Source: DASQFY01 sp036397815 (lineage in GTDB: Bacteria; Chloroflexota; Limnocylindria; QHBO01). From it: a stretch of 34,183 nt of DNA. Both the position numbers and the translations under genes were made by a program. Under the pieces are notes generated by a model, which saw only the letters and a list, made by a program, of their open reading frames with translations, had not been told where the DNA came from and made no database searches. Position 1 is the first letter of the stretch, and every line of letters begins with the position of its first letter. This document shows, one piece after another, positions 25,147 through 33,449 of the stretch. Location of the stretch: contig DASWIE010000010.1 in NCBI GenBank assembly GCA_036397815.1, positions 1-34,183 of the forward strand, read 5' to 3'.

Positions 25147-26345
25147 CAGCTCACCGCTGCGGGCCTCATCTCCACCGGCGTAGGCACGAAGCCAAGGAGC
25201 GCCTCGGACGCCAGCAGCCGGCCGTCGGCAGTGAGGCGCAGGGCGTCGCCCTCGAGCTCCAGCAGTCCCGACGCAGCGCCCTGCGTCACGGCATCGGCAA
25301 AGCGCACCTCGGGCCGTGCACCGAACTCGGCGGCGAAAGTCTCGCGACTCAGCCCGCGTATCCGGCGCAGGCCCAGGGCGATCGCCTCGAACGCGCGAGT
25401 CGGCTCGTCGAGCGCTTCGCTGCCCTCCACCGGGATCTCACCCGCGGAGACCGCCGCCAGGTACCGGTCAAGGTCGCGCAGGTTCCAGGAGCGTGAGGTG
25501 CCATCGAACGAATGCGCCCCGGCGCCGAGTCCCGTGTACGGGAGGCGCGCCCAGTACGCGGAGTTGTGGCGAGACTCCCAGCCAGGTCGGGACCAAGAGG
25601 AGAGCTCGTAGTGCCGGTAACCCGCCGCGTCGAGGAGCTCCTCCGCCAATCGGTACTGGTCGGCTGCGAGCGCCTCGTCCAGACCATCGGTCATGCGTCG
25701 CCGCCAGCGGAGCGCACCCGGGCGAGCTGGCGCGGCCCATTCATCGGGCGCGAGGGCCAGCGACAGCGCATAGAGGCTCAGGTGATCGGGGGCCAGGGCG
25801 ATCGCATCCGTCAATCCGGACCGCCAGTCGACGAGCGACTGGTCGGGGATGCCGTGGATGAGGTCAAGGCTGACATTGTCGAAGCCGGCCGCTCGCGCGG
25901 CCGCGAACGCGGCGCGTGCCTCCGCTGCCGAGTGGCCGCGAGCAAGCGTCCGCAGGTCGGCGTCGCGCAGCGATTGCACGCCCAACGAGATCCGGTTGAC
26001 ACCTGCCACCTGCAACCCTGCCCAGTCGGGTGCCTCGCGGGCACTCGGGTTGGCCTCGAGTGTGACCTCGGCAGGGATGCTTGACCAGCGTGCCCTGGCT
26101 GCGTCGATCACCCGCGCAACCTCCGCAGCCGGAAGCAGGGAGGGCGTGCCACCGCCGAAGTAGATTGTCGCGAGCTCCCCCGGGGCCGGTCGCAACGCCA
26201 GCTCGGCGAGCAGCCCCTCCACGTAGCGCGGGATCTCCGCTCCCCGCCCGCCAACGGTCACGAAGTCGCAGTAGGCGCACACCAGCCGACAAAACGGCAC
26301 GTGCACGTACAGGTGATGAATGCGGCTATCGCTGCCCTCGATCAC
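25146..26345 (-). CDS. hemW: HemW-type radical SAM protein (heme chaperone / coproporphyrinogen oxidase-like)
   Basis: The 399-residue protein has the radical SAM CxxxCxxC cluster motif at Cys19, Cys23 and Cys26 (PFCRLVCAYCDF). The residue after the third Cys pair is Phe, not the extra Cys of true HemN, which points to HemW, a heme-binding chaperone. GGGTPSLLP, EANPSAREAPDW, NRISLGVQSLRDADL, DLIHGIPDQSLVDW and the C-terminal ALGLRRIRGLSRETF are family marks. It starts at GTG 26345 with TAGGAT 6 nt upstream and only a weak purine stretch. It is followed by the coupled ASCH gene. Confidence 0.93.
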   Translation of the reverse strand: MIEGSDSRIHHLYVHVPFCRLVCAYCDFVTVGGRGAEIPRYVEGLLAELALRPAPGELATIYFGGGTPSLLPAAEVARVIDAARARWSSIPAEVTLEANPSAREAPDWAGLQVAGVNRISLGVQSLRDADLRTLARGHSAAEARAAFAAARAAGFDNVSLDLIHGIPDQSLVDWRSGLTDAIALAPDHLSLYALSLALAPDEWAAPARPGALRWRRRMTDGLDEALAADQYRLAEELLDAAGYRHYELSSWSRPGWESRHNSAYWARLPYTGLGAGAHSFDGTSRSWNLRDLDRYLAAVSAGEIPVEGSEALDEPTRAFEAIALGLRRIRGLSRETFAAEFGARPEVRFADAVTQGAASGLLELEGDALRLTADGRLLASEALLGFVPTPVEMRPAAVS

Positions 26346-26390
26346 CTGATGATCCTATCGGCCAACTAACACGCTGGTTGGCGTCGTGGA

Positions 26391-26425
26391 TGCCCGCTGC
26401 GAACATCGCGTGATCCCAGCGGGCA
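26391..26425. repeat. Inverted repeat TGCCCGCTG-N17-CAGCGGGCA between the CPBP gene and hemW
   Basis: Perfect 9-bp arms lie 59 bp after the end of the CPBP gene (which is read leftward) and upstream of hemW. No T-run follows on either strand, so a classical terminator is unlikely. Nearby GTGATCGC occurs twice (26450-26457 and 26461-26468). Nothing else is seen in the 139-bp gap apart from the weak hemW -10. Confidence 0.5.
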
Positions 26426-26484
26426 GCCAGACACACGAACTTGGCCCTTGTGATCGCTGGGTGATCGCGCCTGCGCAGCACGGT

Positions 26485-27153
26485 CTAGATCGGTCGCTGG
26501 CGCAGGCGTCCTCCGGCGAAGCCGAACAGGGCGGCGGTCACCGCGAAGTGGCCGACCATGGCCGGCACGACCGAGCCGGTGGTCACCGTCGCCAGCCCGG
26601 CGGCATAGCCGAGCAGCACCGACCCGATGAGGAAGTACCACTGCCGCTCGCGCCAGAGACGGCGCTGCGCCAGCCCGTAGAGGAGCGCCTGGAGGACTAG
26701 CGCGGTGCCGACCCCGCCCGGGATGTCGGCGAAGAGCAGCATTCCGAGCACGATCGAGCGGAACTGGAGCTCGTCGGCGACGGCGCTGGCCCCGGCGCCG
26801 AGCAGCCGTGAGGGCAGGAGCGGCGTCGGCAGCGGGGTGATGCCGCCGTACCAGCGGAACGCGAAGGCGATCGCGTTCACGATCGCCACCGCCACGAAGA
26901 GGAGCATCACCGGCAGCATCGTCTCCGGATCGCCGGGCGTCAGGAAGAGCTGTCCGCGACCATTGGGCAGGATCACCGCGATCCCGATCGCGAAGGCGGC
27001 GACCAGGCCGTAGTAGCTGACCGGCCCCATCCACGGGTAGCGGTAGCGGAAGTAGTCGGAGCGCAGGATCCGTTCGGAGTCGAATCGCAGCAGGACCAGG
27101 AAGATGGTCAGCCCCAGCGCGATCGAGAGACGCAGGGATTCCTCGAGCTCCAC
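26485..27153 (-). CDS. CPBP-like intramembrane protease family protein, motifs diverged
   Basis: The 222-residue protein starts at GTG 27153, right after the lepA stop. It has about six to seven hydrophobic helices. The segment GAGASAVADELQFRSIVLG fits CPBP (Abi/Rce1-like) motif 1, usually EExxxR, but with Asp in the first Glu position. The expected His of motif 2 is not clear (LLYGLAQRRLW), while PAMVGHFAVTAALFG could be the later His motif. It may therefore be a catalytically altered family member or a distant homologue. The tail is basic (GGRLRQRPI). It is the last gene after the VanW protein gene and lepA. Confidence 0.65.
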   Translation of the reverse strand: MELEESLRLSIALGLTIFLVLLRFDSERILRSDYFRYRYPWMGPVSYYGLVAAFAIGIAVILPNGRGQLFLTPGDPETMLPVMLLFVAVAIVNAIAFAFRWYGGITPLPTPLLPSRLLGAGASAVADELQFRSIVLGMLLFADIPGGVGTALVLQALLYGLAQRRLWRERQWYFLIGSVLLGYAAGLATVTTGSVVPAMVGHFAVTAALFGFAGGRLRQRPI

Positions 27154-28965
27154 TCAGCTGCCCTCGTTCATGCGCAGCACGGCAAGGAAGGCCTCCTGCG
27201 GAATCTCCACGGAGCCGACCCGCTTCATCCGCTGCTTCCCTTCCTTCTGCTTCTCGAGCAGCTTGCGCTTCCGCGTGATGTCGCCGCCGTAGCACTTGGC
27301 CAGCACGTTCTTGCGCATCGCCCGGATCGTCTCGCGGCTGATGATATGGGAACCGACCGCGGCCTGGACCGGAACTTCGAACAGCTGGCGAGGGATCAGC
27401 TCCTTCAGCTTGTCGACCAGCCCCTTGCCGATGCGGTAGGCATTGGACCGATGGACGATCAGGGAGAGCGCGTCGACCGGCTCGCCGTTCACCAGGATGT
27501 CCAGCTTCACCAATTCGCCGGGTCGGTAGCCGAGGTACTGGTAGTCGAGGCTGGCGTACCCGCTGGATCGGCTCTTCAGCAGATCGTAGAAATCGATGAT
27601 CAGCTCGGCCAGCGGCATCTCGAAGTGGAGGTTGACGCGCTTGGGGTCGAGGTACTCCATGTTCCCGAACTCGCCGCGCCGGGCGGTCGCCAGCTCCATG
27701 ATCGGACCGATGAAGTCGGACGGCGTGATCACCTGCGCCGCCACCCATGGCTCGCTGATCGTCTCGATCTCGCCGGCACCGGGCATCTGTGCAGGATTGT
27801 CGACGACCAGCTCATCGGGCTGGTTGAGACGCTTGACCCGATACTCGACCGATGGGGCCGACGCGATGAGCTCCAGGTCGAACTCGCGCTCCAGCCGCTC
27901 CTGGACGATCTCCATGTGCAACAGACCCAGGAATCCGCAGCGGAAGCCGAAGCCAAGCGCGGCGCTCGACTCCGGCTCGTATACGAAGCTGGCGTCGTTG
28001 AGGTGCAGCCGGTCGAGCGCGTCGCGCAGGAGCGGGTACTCGTCGCCGCGCATCGGGTAGATGCCGGCGAAGACGAGCGGCAGCGCCTGCTTGTAGCCGG
28101 GCAGCGGCGCGGGCGCGGGCTTGTCCGCATCGGTCAGGGTGTCGCCCACCCTCGCTTCCGCGATGCTCTTCAGGCCCGACGCCACGTAGCCGACCTCGCC
28201 GACCGTCAGCCGCCGGGTCGGCACCGGGCCGGGCCGAAAGTAGCCGAGCTCCAGGATGTCGCTCTGGACGCCGGTCGCCATGAAGCGGATCCGCTCGTGG
28301 TCGTGGAGCGTGCCGTTCGCCACCCGCACGTAGGCGACCACGCCCTTGTACGGGTCGTAGTGGCTGTCGAAGACCAATGCCTGTAGCGGAGCGGCCGGGT
28401 CGCCCCGCGGCGGAGGGATGCGCTTGACGATCGCCTCCAGGATCTCCGGCACGCCGGTCCCCTCCTTGGCGGATGCCAAGATCACCTCCTCGCGCGGGAT
28501 GGCGAGCGTCTCCTCCAGCTCGGCGAGCACCATCTCGGGATCGGCGCTGGGCAGGTCGATCTTGTTGATGACCGGGATGATGACGAGCTTCTGCTCCAGC
28601 GCCAGGTGGACGTTGGCGAGCGTCTGCGCCTCGATGCCCTGGCTGGCATCGACGACCAGGATGGCGCCCTCACATGCCTGCAGCGAGCGGCTCACCTCGT
28701 AGGTGAAGTCGACGTGGCCCGGCGTATCGATCAGGTTGAGCGCATAGGTCTGGCCGTCATCCGCCGCGTACTGCAGGCGGACCGCCCGCGCCTTGATGGT
28801 GATCCCCTTCTCGCGCTCCAGCTCCATGGAGTCGAGCACCTGGCTCGTCATCTGGCGCGGGTCGATGGTGTGGGTCGCCTCCAGCAGACGGTCGGCAAGC
28901 GTGCTCTTGCCGTGGTCGATGTGGGCGACGATGCTGAAGTTGCGGATGCGCTCCGGGGGGATCAC
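27154..28965 (-). CDS. lepA: Elongation factor 4 (LepA) GTPase
   Basis: LepA is a ribosome-associated GTPase with roles in back-translocation and initiation. The 603-residue protein has G1 AHIDHGKST, DTPGHVDF, and NKIDLP for guanine recognition. The EF-G-like domains follow, and the LepA-specific C-terminal domain ends LLEKQKEGKQRMKRVGSVEIPQ then AFLAVL. Full length for the family. It starts 11 bp after the VanW protein gene, suggesting an operon. No Shine-Dalgarno sequence is prominent; CCGGAG-like purines lie just upstream. Confidence 0.97.
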   Translation of the reverse strand: MIPPERIRNFSIVAHIDHGKSTLADRLLEATHTIDPRQMTSQVLDSMELEREKGITIKARAVRLQYAADDGQTYALNLIDTPGHVDFTYEVSRSLQACEGAILVVDASQGIEAQTLANVHLALEQKLVIIPVINKIDLPSADPEMVLAELEETLAIPREEVILASAKEGTGVPEILEAIVKRIPPPRGDPAAPLQALVFDSHYDPYKGVVAYVRVANGTLHDHERIRFMATGVQSDILELGYFRPGPVPTRRLTVGEVGYVASGLKSIAEARVGDTLTDADKPAPAPLPGYKQALPLVFAGIYPMRGDEYPLLRDALDRLHLNDASFVYEPESSAALGFGFRCGFLGLLHMEIVQERLEREFDLELIASAPSVEYRVKRLNQPDELVVDNPAQMPGAGEIETISEPWVAAQVITPSDFIGPIMELATARRGEFGNMEYLDPKRVNLHFEMPLAELIIDFYDLLKSRSSGYASLDYQYLGYRPGELVKLDILVNGEPVDALSLIVHRSNAYRIGKGLVDKLKELIPRQLFEVPVQAAVGSHIISRETIRAMRKNVLAKCYGGDITRKRKLLEKQKEGKQRMKRVGSVEIPQEAFLAVLRMNEGS

Positions 28966-28976
28966 GGGGCGGAAGT

Positions 28977-30827
28977 CTACGCGGCGGGGCCGACCTCGGT
29001 GATGCCGTTCACGGGTCGGTAGCTGCTGAACCAGGTGTTCTCCCAGATCACCTTGCCTGATGCATCGCGCACCCAGCGCGTCACGACCGAGTCGAACCCG
29101 TCGTGCGGGTATTCCACGCGGCGGCTGGTGCCGGGCGCCAGGCTGGTGTTGACCACCGTCGTCTCGCGGGCTGAGCGATGGTTGCTCGTCGACGGAGCCG
29201 AGAGGCTGACGGTGCGTCCGTCGGGCACGCCCCAGACGTCGAAGCGCACCCAGCCATTGCCCGTGTACGAGCGGATGACGACCGGCCCCGTGGTGTCGTT
29301 CCGGAACGTCATGTTGACCTCATACGTATCGGTCTGGAAGACGGTCGCATCCAGTCCGGTCGGGTAGCGCGAGATGTAGTAGTAATGGTTCGTCCGGTCG
29401 CCGATCTCCAGACCGGCCCGCATGGCGGCATTGAAGAGCGTGGTCGAGGTGGAGCAGATGCCGCCCGCCAGCGCGCCGTTCTTCACGCTGCGGCCACCGA
29501 TGATGGCGCCGCCATAGCCGTAGCCGCGCGCGGTGCTGATCGGGCCGATGTCGTCCCAGAAGTCGAACCATTCGCCGGGTGCGATCACCAGCTTGTCGAT
29601 GTCCCAGGCCGGGATGTGGATGTTCTTGTTCCAGAAGTTGCCCTCGCCCGGCTCGTAGTAGGTCGTCCAGGTCCCGACGCGCCGCATCTTCGAGACGGCC
29701 GCTTCGGCCGCATCGGTCGACAGCGCCGGCTGGGTGGTGACGACGGCCAGGCTGGCCACCGGCCGCAGCGATCCAGCGGCTCGATCCTTCAGGGCGTTGA
29801 CCACAGACTCGACGCTGCCATCGACGTCCAGCGCCCTGCCCTCCACGCCGGGGACCACACCGCTCACGCCGGATGAGGCCCAGGTGAAGCCGGCGCTCTT
29901 CGGCGCGCGCTCGACACCCGCCGCGTAGGTCTCGAGCAGGACGGCCAGCGCCGTCTCGTCGACCACGGGCGTGAAGGTGTCATCGCTGCCGCGCTCGAAG
30001 GTCAACAGGCCCGCCAGGTCGGCCGCCGCGATCGCGAACGTGTCGTCGCCGGCCTTCAGCGGCAGTGGCGTGCCGGTCATCCACGTCGCCGCGCTGGAGG
30101 CGGCCCGCGCGTCTGCGGTGCTGACGCTGGGCGGGACTGGGATGGTGGCAACGCTGATCGTCACCGGCTCGAAGTCGGAGCGCGAGGCGGCTGCGACCAA
30201 CGATTCGCGCAGCGCGGCGCGGTCGACGCGAGCGCCGTCAGCGGCTGAGGTCACCTCGAAGCCCGTAGTCGGATCGTAAGACACCTGGGCGTTGATCGGG
30301 GCCACGCTGAACCGTGCGACGAGGTCGGCGGCCGCCTGGTTGATCGCCGCGGCATCCTCCACGTGCGCGCTGAGTGGCAGGCTCGTGTCGTGGGCGAGCG
30401 TCCGGAGGCGAGTCACGCCATCGGTCAGCGGGTTCCCGCTGCGAGCGACGCCGAAGGCGGCATCCAGCATCGCGTCGATTTGGTACCCGCGGCCGACATC
30501 GGCGTAGGGAACCTCCACCGGCGTCCCATCCACCACCACGGTGATCGAACCGGCCGCCAGCGACGGGAGCTCAGCCTGGAGCCGCGCAGCGGCCGCCCCA
30601 CGGTCGAGCCCGCCGACCGTGACGCCGCCAACCTCCACGCCGGGCAGGATTCGGTTGCTGTGGCTTGCTCCCAGCCCGATGGAGACGCCGAGCACCCCGA
30701 AGAAGCCGACCAGCAGCGTCCCGAAGAAGCCGACCAGCAGCCCGCGCCGGGGCGGGCCCGGCAGGAAGAGGGTGCGTGGATTGGCGAGTGTTGCGCTGGT
30801 CATGACGTTACGGAGCCAGCGTCGCAC
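28977..30827 (-). CDS. VanW-family membrane-anchored envelope protein with peptidoglycan-binding-like repeats
   Basis: Up to 616 residues are encoded from the GTG at 30827; an ATG eight codons later (30803) is the alternative start. A short basic N-terminus and one transmembrane helix (RGLLVGFFGTLLVGFFGVLGVSIG, about 28-52, given in parts) anchor an extracytoplasmic region. Two repeated alpha/beta modules (about 65-330, e.g. GVEVGGVTVGGLDRGAAAARL) resemble the PG_binding_4 domains that accompany VanW. The VanW domain (about 395-540) contains APGEWFDFWDDIGPI, GGAIIGG, GALAGGICSTSTTLFNAAMR and YPTGLDATVF. A G5-like C-terminal strand region follows. It probably acts at the cell wall; the exact role of VanW is unknown. 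lepA follows after 11 bp. Confidence 0.88.
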   Translation of the reverse strand: MRRWLRNVMTSATLANPRTLFLPGPPRRGLLVGFFGTLLVGFFGVLGVSIGLGASHSNRILPGVEVGGVTVGGLDRGAAAARLQAELPSLAAGSITVVVDGTPVEVPYADVGRGYQIDAMLDAAFGVARSGNPLTDGVTRLRTLAHDTSLPLSAHVEDAAAINQAAADLVARFSVAPINAQVSYDPTTGFEVTSAADGARVDRAALRESLVAAASRSDFEPVTISVATIPVPPSVSTADARAASSAATWMTGTPLPLKAGDDTFAIAAADLAGLLTFERGSDDTFTPVVDETALAVLLETYAAGVERAPKSAGFTWASSGVSGVVPGVEGRALDVDGSVESVVNALKDRAAGSLRPVASLAVVTTQPALSTDAAEAAVSKMRRVGTWTTYYEPGEGNFWNKNIHIPAWDIDKLVIAPGEWFDFWDDIGPISTARGYGYGGAIIGGRSVKNGALAGGICSTSTTLFNAAMRAGLEIGDRTNHYYYISRYPTGLDATVFQTDTYEVNMTFRNDTTGPVVIRSYTGNGWVRFDVWGVPDGRTVSLSAPSTSNHRSARETTVVNTSLAPGTSRRVEYPHDGFDSVVTRWVRDASGKVIWENTWFSSYRPVNGITEVGPAA

Positions 30828-31035
30828 GCGCGGACTGCGGTGATGCTGCGGTGACGGATTCCGACGGGCACGCTGGACTCCTCCCTCAGACGCCCAAACC
30901 AGGCGCCGCGTTGCAGAGGCGGCAAGGGCACGCCCGCCACGCGGATGGATTGTCGCGGTTTTCGCCCATTCGTGTCGAGTGGCCCTTCCGGCACGGCCCG
31001 TACTGGGACCCCGGCAGGGTCTGCCCAGGGACCGA

Positions 31036-31044
31036 TGCTATACT
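31036..31044 (+). promoter_or_regulatory. Extended -10 of the rpsT promoter
   Basis: TG-C-TATACT matches an extended -10 (5 of 6 to TATAAT plus TG). No good -35 lies 16-18 bp upstream, as allowed for extended -10 promoters. It would give a leader of about 65 nt before the rpsT GTG. The rest of 30828-31114 (287 bp between the VanW gene and rpsT) shows no gene or RNA I can identify. Confidence 0.5.
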
Positions 31045-31054
31045 CGGTTCCCCA

Positions 31055-31082
31055 GGCGCCGCGCTCCGCGCGCGCCCGTTTT
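31055..31082 (+). terminator. Terminator-like hairpin in the rpsT leader (possible attenuator)
   Basis: GGCGC-C-GCGC pairs with GCGC-GCGCC around a TCC loop, a 9-bp GC stem with one bulged C (31055-31076). CG and four Ts (31079-31082) follow. It lies between the extended -10 and the rpsT start codon, 32 nt before the GTG. It may attenuate transcription or serve as an S20-responsive structure; the T-run is short. Confidence 0.4.
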
Positions 31083-31114
31083 GTGCTCACCCACCACCAC
31101 GCTGAGGACGACCC

Positions 31115-31651
31115 GTGGCAAGAAAGTCTCGAACCTGGAAGGGCGCGCGAACGCCCCAGGCCCTCAAGCGCGTCCGCCAGGAGCTCCGCCGGCGCGCGGT
31201 CAACCGCCGCGCCCGGAGCGAGGCCAAGACGCTCGTCCAACAGGCCTCCAACATCGCGCTCGGCCGGGCCGACGGTGATGGTCCGGCGGCCATCGCAGCA
31301 GCGATCAGCGCGCTCGACAAGGCCGCCGAGAAGGGGATCCTGCATCCCAACAACGCGGCACGGCGCAAAAGCCGGCTGATGGCGAAGGCGAACGCGGCAC
31401 ACCTCCTTGACGCGGGCCAGACTGAGGGGCCGGCCAGCGCGCGGAAGAAGTCGACCGCCACAAAGACGGCGCAGCGCAAGAAGGTCGCCGCGTCGAAGGC
31501 GTCCAAGTCAGCGGCAGCCAAGGCGGCCGACCGGCCGCGAACCGCCGCCGGCAAGGCCAAGGTGGCGGTGACTCGCGCGACCCGCGAGTCAGCCGCGGCG
31601 CGCCGCCGGGCCCAGACGGACGAGCCCGACGAGGCACCGGCCGAGAGCTAG
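31115..31651 (+). CDS. rpsT: 30S ribosomal protein S20 with long basic C-terminal tail
   Basis: S20 is a primary 16S rRNA-binding protein of the small subunit. The first about 97 residues are the S20 core: basic helices (RVRQELRRRAVNRRARSEAKTL), then AAISALDKAAEKGILHPNNAARRKSRLM, a family signature given here across a helix junction. The protein continues to 178 residues, about twice the normal length. The extension from residue 98 is rich in Lys, Ala, Arg, Ser and Thr (KKSTATKTAQRKK; SKASKSAAAKAADR), resembling histone H1 tails, and ends acidic (DEPDEAPAES). The start GTG at 31115 has a GAGG about 8 nt upstream. A MOSC gene follows after 15 bp. Confidence 0.93.
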   Translation: MARKSRTWKGARTPQALKRVRQELRRRAVNRRARSEAKTLVQQASNIALGRADGDGPAAIAAAISALDKAAEKGILHPNNAARRKSRLMAKANAAHLLDAGQTEGPASARKKSTATKTAQRKKVAASKASKSAAAKAADRPRTAAGKAKVAVTRATRESAAARRRAQTDEPDEAPAES

Positions 31652-31666
31652 CCGGGGCCGGAGAAG

Positions 31667-32152
31667 ATGGAATCCTCGGCGGCTCGCGTCGCGTCGGTAA
31701 ACATCTCTCCCGGTGGCGTGCCCAAGCTGCCGGTTGAGGCAGCCTGGGTCGGCAGTCGCGGCCTGGCCGGCGATGGGCACAACGAGCCCGAGCCAAGCCA
31801 TGGCGGGCCGGAGCAAGCGGTCTGCCTCTACTCGGTCGAGTCGATCGCTCGGGTCGCGGCTGATGGCCACACCGCCTTTCCCGGCGCGTTCGGCGAGAAC
31901 ATCACCCTGGAGGGGATCGAGCTGCTCAGCCTCGCCAGCGGTGACCGATTGGAGATCGGCGACGCCGGCGTGGTGATCCAGCTCACCAAGCGCTCGGAGC
32001 CGTGCCAGACGATCGCCCACTGGTTCGTGAACCGCGGCATCGCCCGGATCGGCAGCCCGCAGCACCCCGAGGACGCGCGCTGGTACGCCCGCGTGCTGCA
32101 CGAGGGCCCGGTGCGCACCGGCGACCTGGTGGAACGACTGGGCGCCGACTAG
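31667..32152 (+). CDS. MOSC-domain protein
   Basis: MOSC domains are the sulfur- or molybdenum-cofactor-handling C-terminal domains of molybdenum cofactor sulfurases and occur alone, as here. The 161-residue protein contains VNISPGGVPKLPV, GLAGDGHNEP, GGPEQAVCLYSVE, PGAFGENITLEGI and LASGDRLEIGDAGVVIQL. The conserved Cys appears in TKRSEPCQT. The substrate is unknown; molybdenum cofactor transfer or reductive detoxification are known roles in relatives. A short GGAG lies just before the ATG. It is downstream of rpsT and convergent with eno, with a 10-bp gap. Confidence 0.9.
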   Translation: MESSAARVASVNISPGGVPKLPVEAAWVGSRGLAGDGHNEPEPSHGGPEQAVCLYSVESIARVAADGHTAFPGAFGENITLEGIELLSLASGDRLEIGDAGVVIQLTKRSEPCQTIAHWFVNRGIARIGSPQHPEDARWYARVLHEGPVRTGDLVERLGAD

Positions 32153-32162
32153 GGAGATCGGT

Positions 32163-33449
32163 CTATCGGAAGGCCACGAACGCGTGGCGGCCCGCATACT
32201 CCGCCGCGTCGCCCAGCTCCTCCTCGATCCGGAGCAGCCGGTTGTACTTCGCGATCCGCTCGGAACGGCTGACGCTGCCGGTCTTGATCTGGCCGGTGTT
32301 CAGCGCGACGACCAGGTCCGCGATGGTGGTGTCCTCCGTCTCGCCGGAGCGGTGGCTGATGACGGCCGTCCAGCCGGCGTGGTGGGCGAGCTCGACCGCT
32401 TCGAGCGTCTCGGTCAGCGTGCCGATCTGGTTGAGCTTGACCAGGATGCTGTTCGCGCTGCGCTCCCGGATCGCGCGCGCCAGCCGCTCGGTGTTCGTGA
32501 CCAGCAGGTCGTCGCCCATGATCTGGATCCGGCCACCAAGCCGCTCGGTCAGCGCCGCCCAGCCGGTCCAGTCGTCCTCGGCCAGGCCATCCTCCAGGCT
32601 GACGATCGGATAGCGCTCCAGCCACTCGGCCCAGAAGTCGATCAGCTCGCCGGAGGAGAGCGTCCGCCCCTCGCGCGCGAGCGCGTACGCGCCGTCAGCG
32701 TAGAGCTCGGTGCTGGCCGGGTCGAGCGCGATCGCCACCTGCTCACCCGGGAGGTAGCCGGCGCGCTGGATAGCCTCCAGCACGGCAGCCACCGCCGCTT
32801 CGTTCGAATCAAGGCTCGGCGCGTAGCCGCCCTCGTCGCCGACGGTGGTGGCGAAGCCACGCTCGTGCAGCAGCTCGCCGAGAGCATGGAACGTCTCGGA
32901 CGCCCAGCGCAGCCCCTCGCGGAACGATGGCGCGCCGAGCGGCGCGATCATGAACTCCTGGAAGTCGGTCGAGTCGATCGCGTGCTTCCCGCCGTTCAGG
33001 ATGTTCACCAGCGGCACCGGCAGGATGCGGGCCGAGGCGCCACCGAGGTAGCGGTACAGGGGCAGGCCGAGCCCCTGCGCCGCGGCGTGGGCCACGGCCA
33101 ACGAGACGCCGAGCAGGGCATTGGCGCCCAGCCGGCTCTTGTTTGGCGTTCCGTCCAGGTGTATCAGCAGCCGGTCGACGGTCACCTGGTCGACGGCGTC
33201 GGAGCCGATCAGCTCCGGCCTGATCGTGTCGTTCACGTGCCGCACCGCGGTGAGCACGCCCCTGCCGCCGTACCGCTGCTTGTCGCCGTCCCGCAGCTCG
33301 ACCGCCTCGTGCGCGCCGGTCGAGGCGCCGGATGGCACGATCGCTGCTCCGACCGCGCCCCCGTCCAGGAAGATCTCGACCTCGACGGTCGGGTTGCCAC
33401 GCGAGTCGAGCACCTCGCGCCCGATCACATCCTCGACCAGCGTGCTCAT
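32163..33449 (-). CDS. eno: Enolase
   Basis: Enolase converts 2-phosphoglycerate to phosphoenolpyruvate in glycolysis and is a magnesium enzyme. The 428-residue protein starts MSTLVEDVIGREVLDSRGNPT and has GASTGAHEAVELRDG. It has metal and catalytic blocks GDEGGYAPSL, VSLEDGLAEDDW, GDDLLVTN, and the catalytic Lys segment ILVKLNQIGTLTETL. SHRSGETEDTTIADLVV and the C-terminal QIKTGSVSRSERIAKYNRLL complete it. Its ATG overlaps the pgk stop (ATGA), coupling the two glycolytic genes. Confidence 0.98.
   Translation of the reverse strand: MSTLVEDVIGREVLDSRGNPTVEVEIFLDGGAVGAAIVPSGASTGAHEAVELRDGDKQRYGGRGVLTAVRHVNDTIRPELIGSDAVDQVTVDRLLIHLDGTPNKSRLGANALLGVSLAVAHAAAQGLGLPLYRYLGGASARILPVPLVNILNGGKHAIDSTDFQEFMIAPLGAPSFREGLRWASETFHALGELLHERGFATTVGDEGGYAPSLDSNEAAVAAVLEAIQRAGYLPGEQVAIALDPASTELYADGAYALAREGRTLSSGELIDFWAEWLERYPIVSLEDGLAEDDWTGWAALTERLGGRIQIMGDDLLVTNTERLARAIRERSANSILVKLNQIGTLTETLEAVELAHHAGWTAVISHRSGETEDTTIADLVVALNTGQIKTGSVSRSERIAKYNRLLRIEEELGDAAEYAGRHAFVAFR

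Noticed and set aside
26391..26425. Intrinsic terminator for the lepA-CPBP transcript
   Set aside because: Strong 9-bp arms, but the 17-nt loop and absence of a T-run on either strand do not fit a rho-independent terminator.
30828..31035. tRNA, riboswitch or small gene in the gap before rpsT
   Set aside because: No T-loop consensus, cloverleaf or known riboswitch core was seen on either strand; short frames here lack ribosome-binding sites.
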